Shown here piece after piece: positions 14,060 to 18,209 of a DNA stretch of 18,209 nt (its first letter is position 1; each line of letters starts with the position of its first letter). Both the position numbers and the translations under genes were made by a program. Below the pieces are notes generated by a model, which ran no database searches, was not told where the DNA came from, and saw nothing but the letters and a program-made list of their open reading frames with translations. The stretch is from Rhodanobacteraceae bacterium. Its GTDB lineage: Bacteria > Pseudomonadota > Gammaproteobacteria > Xanthomonadales > SZUA-5. The DNA lies in the NCBI GenBank assembly GCA_024234055.1, contig JACKOW010000023.1, positions 1-18,209 on the forward strand, read 5' to 3'.

Positions 14060-14244
14060 CCCTGCCCCTTGCCCCCTTTTCGATCCGCGATCAAGCGCAG
14101 CGCCGAGAGCAATCTGAACTTCCATGGTTCAGACCCTGATCGGCGCCATCCCCATGCATACCTATGCGTATGTCACTCAAACGCACCCGCCACGGTCCAT
14201 AATCGACGGTCTTGAGACGACCAACGACAGCCGCGGGAGGGCGC

Positions 14245-16956
14245 ATGGACCAGAAGATCGATGTCACCAAGACTGATATCGACGCAGTCGAGACCCAGGA
14301 ATGGCTGGATGCCCTGGAAACGGTGCTGGAGCGCGATGGCGCCGAGCGCGCGCATTTCCTACTCGACCGCATGGTGGAAGTCAGTCGCCGCGCCGGTGCG
14401 CTGCTGCCCTTCGACCCCACCACCGAATACATCAACACCATCCCGGCGCACCTGCAGCAGCCGATGCCCGGCGACAACGCGCTGGAGTGGCGTATCCGCA
14501 CCATCCTGCGCTGGAACGCGATGGCCATGGTGGTGCGCGCCAATCGCAAGCCGGGTGAACTTGGCGGCCATATCGCCAGCTTCGCCTCCTCCGCGACGCT
14601 CTACGACGTCGGCTTCAACCACTTTTTCCACGCCCCCACCGACACGCACCCCGGCGATCTGCTCTACATCCAGGGGCACTCCTCGCCCGGCGTGTATGCC
14701 CGCGCCTATCTCGAAGGCCGCTTGAGCGAGGATCAGCTGGACCACTTCCGCATGGAAGTCGACGGCAAGGGCATCAGCTCCTATCCACATCCCTGGTTGA
14801 TGCCGGATTTCTGGCAGACGCCGACGGTGTCGATGGGCCTGGGCCCGATCACCGCGATCTACCAGGCCCGCTTCTGGAAATACCTGGAACACCGCGGCTT
14901 GATCCCGCCCAGCAATCGCAAGATCTGGTGTTTCCTCGGCGACGGCGAAACCGACGAGCCGGAATCATTGGGCGCCATCGCCCTGGCGGGGCGTGAGGGT
15001 CTGGACAATCTGATCTTCGTGGTCAACTGCAATCTGCAGCGTCTGGACGGCCCGGTGCGCGGCAACGGCAAGATCGTGCAGGAGCTGGAGGGTGTGTTCC
15101 GCGGCGGCGGCTGGAATGTGCTGAAGGTGCTCTGGGGCGGCTACTGGGATGCCCTGTTCGGGCGCGACTCCAAGGGCATGCTGCGCAAGATCATGATGGA
15201 GACGGTCGACGGCGAGTACCAGAACTACAAGGCCAAGGGCGGCAACTACACCCGGGAGCAATTCTTCGGCAAGACCCCGGAAACGGCCGCGATGGTAGCC
15301 AACATGTCCGACAACGACATCTGGCATCTGAACCGCGGCGGCCACGATCCGCACAAGGTCTACGCCGCCTATTACGCCGCCACCCACCACGAGGGTCAGC
15401 CCACGGTGATCCTGGCCAAGACCGTCAAGGGTTACGGCATGGGCAAGGCCGGCGAGGCCCAGAACATCACCCATCAGCAGAAGAAGATGGATCTGGATTC
15501 GATCCGGGCCTTCCGTGATCGCTTCAACATTCCGATTCCGGACGACCAGCTGGAACAGGTGCCCTACTACCATCCGGGTGCGGACTCACCCGAGATCAAG
15601 TATCTGCAGGCGCGCCGGGCCGCGCTGGGCGGTTATCTGCCGCAGCGCCGGCGCAAGACCGATGAATCGCTGCCGACGCCGCCGCTGAGCGTGTTCGAGC
15701 GCCTGCTGAAGGCGTCCGGCGAGCGCGAGATCAGCACCACGATGGCCTTTGTGCAGGCGCTGAACGTGATCCTGCGCGACAAGGCCGTGGGTCCGCGTGT
15801 GGTGCCCATCGTCGCCGACGAGGCCCGCACCTTCGGCATGGAAGGCCTGTTCCGGCAGATCGGCATCTATGCGCCCTTCGGCCAGAAGTACAAGCCGATG
15901 GATGCCGATCAGCTGATGTACTACCGCGAGGATCAGGCCGGTCAGGTGCTGCAGGAAGGCATCACCGAGGCCGGTGCCTTCAGCTCCTGGCTGGCGGCGG
16001 CGACCAGCTACAGCACCAACAATCTGCAGATGCTGCCCTTCTTCATCTTCTACTCGATGTTCGGCATGCAGCGCGTCGGCGATCTGGCCTGGCTGGCCGG
16101 CGACATGCGCGCCCGCGGCTTCCTGCTCGGTGCCACTGCCGGTCGCACCACGCTCAACGGCGAAGGCCTGCAGCATGAAGACGGCCACTCGCATCTGCTG
16201 GCCGGCGCCATTCCCAACTGCAGGAGCTACGATCCGACCTTCGCCTTCGAAGTGGCGGTGATCCTGCAGTACGGCATGCAGCGCATGCTCACCGAGCAGC
16301 AGGACGAGTACTACTACATCACCCTGATGAACGAGAACTACGTGCACCCGGAGATGCCGGAGGGTGCGGCCGAGGGGATCATCAAGGGGATGTACCTCTT
16401 GCGGGACTCGGGACTCGGGACTCGGGACTCGAAGAGCAAGAGCAAGAAGTCGCAGCCGCACGTCAATCTGTTGGGGTCGGGCACGATCCTGCGGGAAGCT
16501 ATGGCGGCGGCGGAGTTGCTGGCCAAGGATTTCGGCGTGGCCGCGGACATCTACAGCTGTCCCAGCTTCAACGAGCTGCGCCGCGATGGTGTGGATGTCG
16601 AGCGTCACAACCGCCTGCATCCGCTGGCCAAGCCGCGCGTGCCCTATGTTGCGCAGGTGCTGGCCAAGGCCGGCGGGCCTGCCGTGGCGGCGACCGACTA
16701 TGTGCGCGCGTACGGCGAGCAGATCCGCCCCTATCTGCCACATGGCATGCGCTACACCGTGCTCGGCACCGACGGCTTCGGTCGCTCCGACACTCGCGAC
16801 AACTTGCGTCGCTTCTTCGAGGTCGACCGCTACCAGATTGCCGTGGCCGCGCTGTCGGCATTGGCGGATGAGGGCACGATCGAACGCCAGCGGGTCGCCG
16901 ATGCCATTGCCAAGTACGGCATCGACGCCGAGCGCCCGAATCCGGGGACGGTCTGA
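14245..16956 (+). CDS. aceE: pyruvate dehydrogenase E1 component, homodimeric type
   Basis: A 903-residue thiamine-diphosphate enzyme that decarboxylates pyruvate and acetylates the lipoyl domains of E2 in the cytoplasmic pyruvate dehydrogenase complex. The fold is one long chain as in E. coli (about 886 residues). The cofactor motif is GDGETDEPES (232-241) with NCN at 261-263. Other landmarks are ELGGHIASFASSATLY, QGHSSPGVYAR, KTVKGYGMG, ADEARTFGMEGLFRQ and LNGEGLQHEDGHSH. GGGAGG five bases before ATG 14245 fixes the start. Odd point: residues 720-729 (RDSGLGTRDS) are encoded by four CGGGACT heptamers, and the surface stretch between YLL and VNLLGSG is about nine residues longer than in E. 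coli AceE. The frame stays open and the downstream domain is normal, so the enzyme is probably active. No aceF follows; the next gene is a deaminase. Confidence 0.96.
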   Translation: MDQKIDVTKTDIDAVETQEWLDALETVLERDGAERAHFLLDRMVEVSRRAGALLPFDPTTEYINTIPAHLQQPMPGDNALEWRIRTILRWNAMAMVVRANRKPGELGGHIASFASSATLYDVGFNHFFHAPTDTHPGDLLYIQGHSSPGVYARAYLEGRLSEDQLDHFRMEVDGKGISSYPHPWLMPDFWQTPTVSMGLGPITAIYQARFWKYLEHRGLIPPSNRKIWCFLGDGETDEPESLGAIALAGREGLDNLIFVVNCNLQRLDGPVRGNGKIVQELEGVFRGGGWNVLKVLWGGYWDALFGRDSKGMLRKIMMETVDGEYQNYKAKGGNYTREQFFGKTPETAAMVANMSDNDIWHLNRGGHDPHKVYAAYYAATHHEGQPTVILAKTVKGYGMGKAGEAQNITHQQKKMDLDSIRAFRDRFNIPIPDDQLEQVPYYHPGADSPEIKYLQARRAALGGYLPQRRRKTDESLPTPPLSVFERLLKASGEREISTTMAFVQALNVILRDKAVGPRVVPIVADEARTFGMEGLFRQIGIYAPFGQKYKPMDADQLMYYREDQAGQVLQEGITEAGAFSSWLAAATSYSTNNLQMLPFFIFYSMFGMQRVGDLAWLAGDMRARGFLLGATAGRTTLNGEGLQHEDGHSHLLAGAIPNCRSYDPTFAFEVAVILQYGMQRMLTEQQDEYYYITLMNENYVHPEMPEGAAEGIIKGMYLLRDSGLGTRDSKSKSKKSQPHVNLLGSGTILREAMAAAELLAKDFGVAADIYSCPSFNELRRDGVDVERHNRLHPLAKPRVPYVAQVLAKAGGPAVAATDYVRAYGEQIRPYLPHGMRYTVLGTDGFGRSDTRDNLRRFFEVDRYQIAVAALSALADEGTIERQRVADAIAKYGIDAERPNPGTV
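16402..16429 (+). repeat. four CGGGACT heptamers inside aceE
   Basis: Four perfect tandem 7-bp units in the coding region, the same repeat as the array at 7909-7943 in inverse orientation. Three units make 21 bases, that is seven codons, so changes by three units keep the frame. It encodes the peptide RDSGLGTRDS. Confidence 0.92.
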
Positions 16957-16970
16957 CGCCAGTCCGGCCA

Positions 16971-17009
16971 CCGATGGCGCTCGGGGCTGGTTGCTCCGCG
17001 CGCCATCCG
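16971..17009 (+). terminator. possible terminator or attenuator hairpin between aceE and the deaminase gene
   Basis: GATGGCGC (16973-16980) pairs with GCGCCATC (17000-17007), extended by CCG/CGG with one bulge. The loop is 19 bases and no T-tract follows, so termination efficiency is uncertain. It lies 15 bp after the aceE stop. Confidence 0.4.
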
Positions 17010-17049
17010 GCATCCTCGGACCATCGAAACATTCACAGCGGAGTCGTCG

Positions 17050-18090
17050 ATGAGCGAATTGCAAATGGCGCCGGAGCAGTTGTCGGCCTTTGTCCGCGGC
17101 ATGCCCAAGGCTGAGCTGCATATCCACATCGAAGGCTCGCTGGAACCGGAGCTGATCTTTGCCCTGGCCGAGCGCAACCGGGTGTCACTGCCCTACGCCA
17201 GTGTCGACGCCCTGCGCGCAGCCTATGCCTTCACCAATCTGCAGAGCTTCCTCGACATCTACTACGCCGGCGCCAGCGTGCTGCTCACCGAGCAGGACTT
17301 CTACGACATGGCCTGGGCCTATTTTCTGCGCGCCAAGGCCGACCACATCACCCACGCCGAGCTGTTCTTCGATCCGCAGACGCACACCGATCGCGGCGTG
17401 CCCTTCAGCGCCGTCATCGACGGATTGCGCCGGGCCTGCGACCAGGCCCAGCGTGAGCTCAACATCCAGGCCGAACTGATTCTGTGTTTTCTGCGTCATC
17501 TGGATGAAGCCTCAGCCTTTGCCACGTTGGAGGAAGCCCGTCCGCACCTGGGCAAGTTCATCGGCGTGGGCCTGGATTCCAGCGAAGTCGGACATCCGCC
17601 GGAAAAGTTCGCGCGGGTCTTTGCGGAGGCCCGGAAATTCGGGCTGCGCGCGGTCGCTCATGCGGGTGAAGAAGGTCCGCCCGCCTACATCTGGAGTGCG
17701 CTCGATGTGCTCAAGGTCGAGCGCATCGACCACGGCGTGCAGTCAGTGAAAGATCCGGACCTGGTCGCCCGTCTGGTACGCGAACGGGTGCCGTTGACGG
17801 TGTGTCCGCTGTCCAATGTCAAACTCTGCGTGTTCGATCATCTGGCCCAGCACAATCTCAAGCAGATGCTGGACCTGGGTCTGGTAGCGACCGTCAATTC
17901 CGATGATCCGGCCTATTTCGGCGGCTACCTGAACCAGAATTTCATCGAGACCTTCGAAGCCCTGCCGCTCAGCGCCAGCGATGCCCTGACCCTGGCGCGC
18001 AACAGCTTCGAGGCCAGCTTTGCGTCGCCCGACCAGAAGCGCCTGCAGTACGACCGACTGCAGGCCTGTGCCGAGGGTTTTGCGCGTTAG
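17050..18090 (+). CDS. adenine deaminase (adenosine deaminase family)
   Basis: A 346-residue metal-dependent hydrolase of the adenosine/AMP deaminase superfamily, purine salvage, cytoplasmic. Metal ligands and catalytic residues are visible: HIH (H24, H26) in KAELHIHIEGSLEPEL, AHAGEEGPP (H204, E207), RIDHG (H228) and SDDPAYFGGY (D285, D286). The segments FFDPQTHTDRG, GLDSSEVGHPPEKF, AHAGEEGPPAYIW and PLTVCPLSNVKLCVFD match what I know of the adenine deaminase branch (Pseudomonas and fungal Aah1 type) rather than E. coli adenosine deaminase, so adenine to hypoxanthine is the likelier reaction. This remains an inference from motifs. GGAG six bases before ATG 17050 supports the start. It follows aceE by 93 bp on the same strand, separated by a hairpin. 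Confidence 0.9.
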   Translation: MSELQMAPEQLSAFVRGMPKAELHIHIEGSLEPELIFALAERNRVSLPYASVDALRAAYAFTNLQSFLDIYYAGASVLLTEQDFYDMAWAYFLRAKADHITHAELFFDPQTHTDRGVPFSAVIDGLRRACDQAQRELNIQAELILCFLRHLDEASAFATLEEARPHLGKFIGVGLDSSEVGHPPEKFARVFAEARKFGLRAVAHAGEEGPPAYIWSALDVLKVERIDHGVQSVKDPDLVARLVRERVPLTVCPLSNVKLCVFDHLAQHNLKQMLDLGLVATVNSDDPAYFGGYLNQNFIETFEALPLSASDALTLARNSFEASFASPDQKRLQYDRLQACAEGFAR

Positions 18091-18122
18091 TTTGCTTACC
18101 TGGTGTCGGTCGCTACTTTGGT

Positions 18123-18155
18123 GTAGGTCACGTTGGCCCAAAGGGCCTACGTGAC
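18123..18155. repeat. family C palindrome (copy 2)
   Basis: GTAGGTCACGTTGGCCC, three bases, GGGCCTACGTGAC: the inverse of the copy at 7847-7880 with a changed loop. It lies 33 bp after the deaminase stop codon and can form a strong hairpin, so it may serve as its transcription end. The last 50 bases of the window show nothing recognisable. Confidence 0.65.
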
Positions 18156-18209
18156 GCCGCTCCGCTCGCTTACCGGCCCTAGCCCGCATATTTCATGAGG
18201 GAACGCGGG

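Larger units (their letters stand above)
13799..14068. mobile_element. 270-bp MITE-like element with perfect 17-bp terminal inverted repeats
   Basis: GGGGCAGGGGGCAGGGG at 13799-13815 is exactly the reverse complement of 14052-14068. Each end consists of two GGGGCAG heptamers plus GGG, and on the right one more variant unit follows. Inside are a 57-bp sequence at 13808-13864 repeated at 14003-14059, a partial third copy near 13963-13984, and two small hairpins. No convincing gene is present: the open frame across it is rich in Arg, Pro and Gly and is made of the repeats. It fills more than half of the 519-bp gap between holC and aceE. The flanks at 13726-13798 and 14069-14244 show no other recognisable structure apart from a weak CATAAT at 14198-14203 that could be an aceE -10 box. 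Confidence 0.6.

Noticed and set aside
14176..14203. Sigma-70 promoter for aceE (CATAAT with CTCAAA upstream)
   Set aside because: The -10 is fair but the -35 matches too few positions to call.
13700..14215. 171-codon plus-strand frame between holC and aceE
   Set aside because: Made of the repeat copies of the 270-bp element; composition rich in Pro, Gly and Arg and a repeated peptide that merely reflects the direct repeats.
16402..16429. aceE as a pseudogene through repeat expansion
   Set aside because: The frame continues without a break and the downstream C-terminal domain has normal sequence.
15586..17127. 513-codon minus-strand frame opposite aceE
   Set aside because: Shadow of aceE; no recognisable domain.

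Overview
The window is GC-rich DNA from a gammaproteobacterium, most likely of the order Xanthomonadales (Lysobacterales). This rests on the lptG-lptF / pepA-holC neighbourhood, a homodimeric-type pyruvate dehydrogenase E1, a secreted beta-helix protein ending in a ...NGFE tail as I recall from Rhodanobacteraceae-like genomes, and many REP-like palindromes of the GGAG-head type. No database search was possible, so the assignment is an inference.

Layout. Positions 1-3113, plus strand: the 3' part of a membrane protein (possible GT39-type glycosyltransferase), an EamA/DMT transporter, a DUF1003 membrane protein and a YajD-like HNH protein. Positions 3366-4937, plus strand: a secreted choice-of-anchor Q / parallel beta-helix protein. 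Positions 5242-7607, minus strand: the heat-shock operon hslV-hslU, split by an inserted gene for a four-helix-bundle (S23/IVP-type) protein and led by a very good sigma-32 promoter. Positions 7954-9105, minus strand: a PLP enzyme of sulfur amino-acid metabolism. Positions 9368-11550, minus strand: lptF-lptG, overlapping by ATGA, the inner-membrane part of the LPS exporter. Positions 11757-13725, plus strand: pepA and holC. Positions 14245-18090, plus strand: aceE and an adenine deaminase-type gene.

The genes are mostly conserved housekeeping genes; the unusual content lies between and inside them. Several spacers contain arrays of 7-bp units. In three places the arrays face each other as terminal inverted repeats: around the four-helix-bundle gene inside hslVU (6590-7051), around a 62-bp geneless version between pepA and holC (13223-13284), and around a 270-bp MITE-like insert between holC and aceE (13799-14068). 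A fourth heptamer, CGGGACT, occurs as five units downstream of the PLP enzyme gene and as four units in frame inside aceE. I read these as possible members of a heptamer-ended mobile element class; this is the most interesting signal in the window.

A second layer consists of REP-like palindromes (families A, B and C below), which fill nearly every gap next to a gene end and often form opposed pairs able to make long hairpins. No rRNA, tRNA, CRISPR array or recognisable transposase gene was seen.
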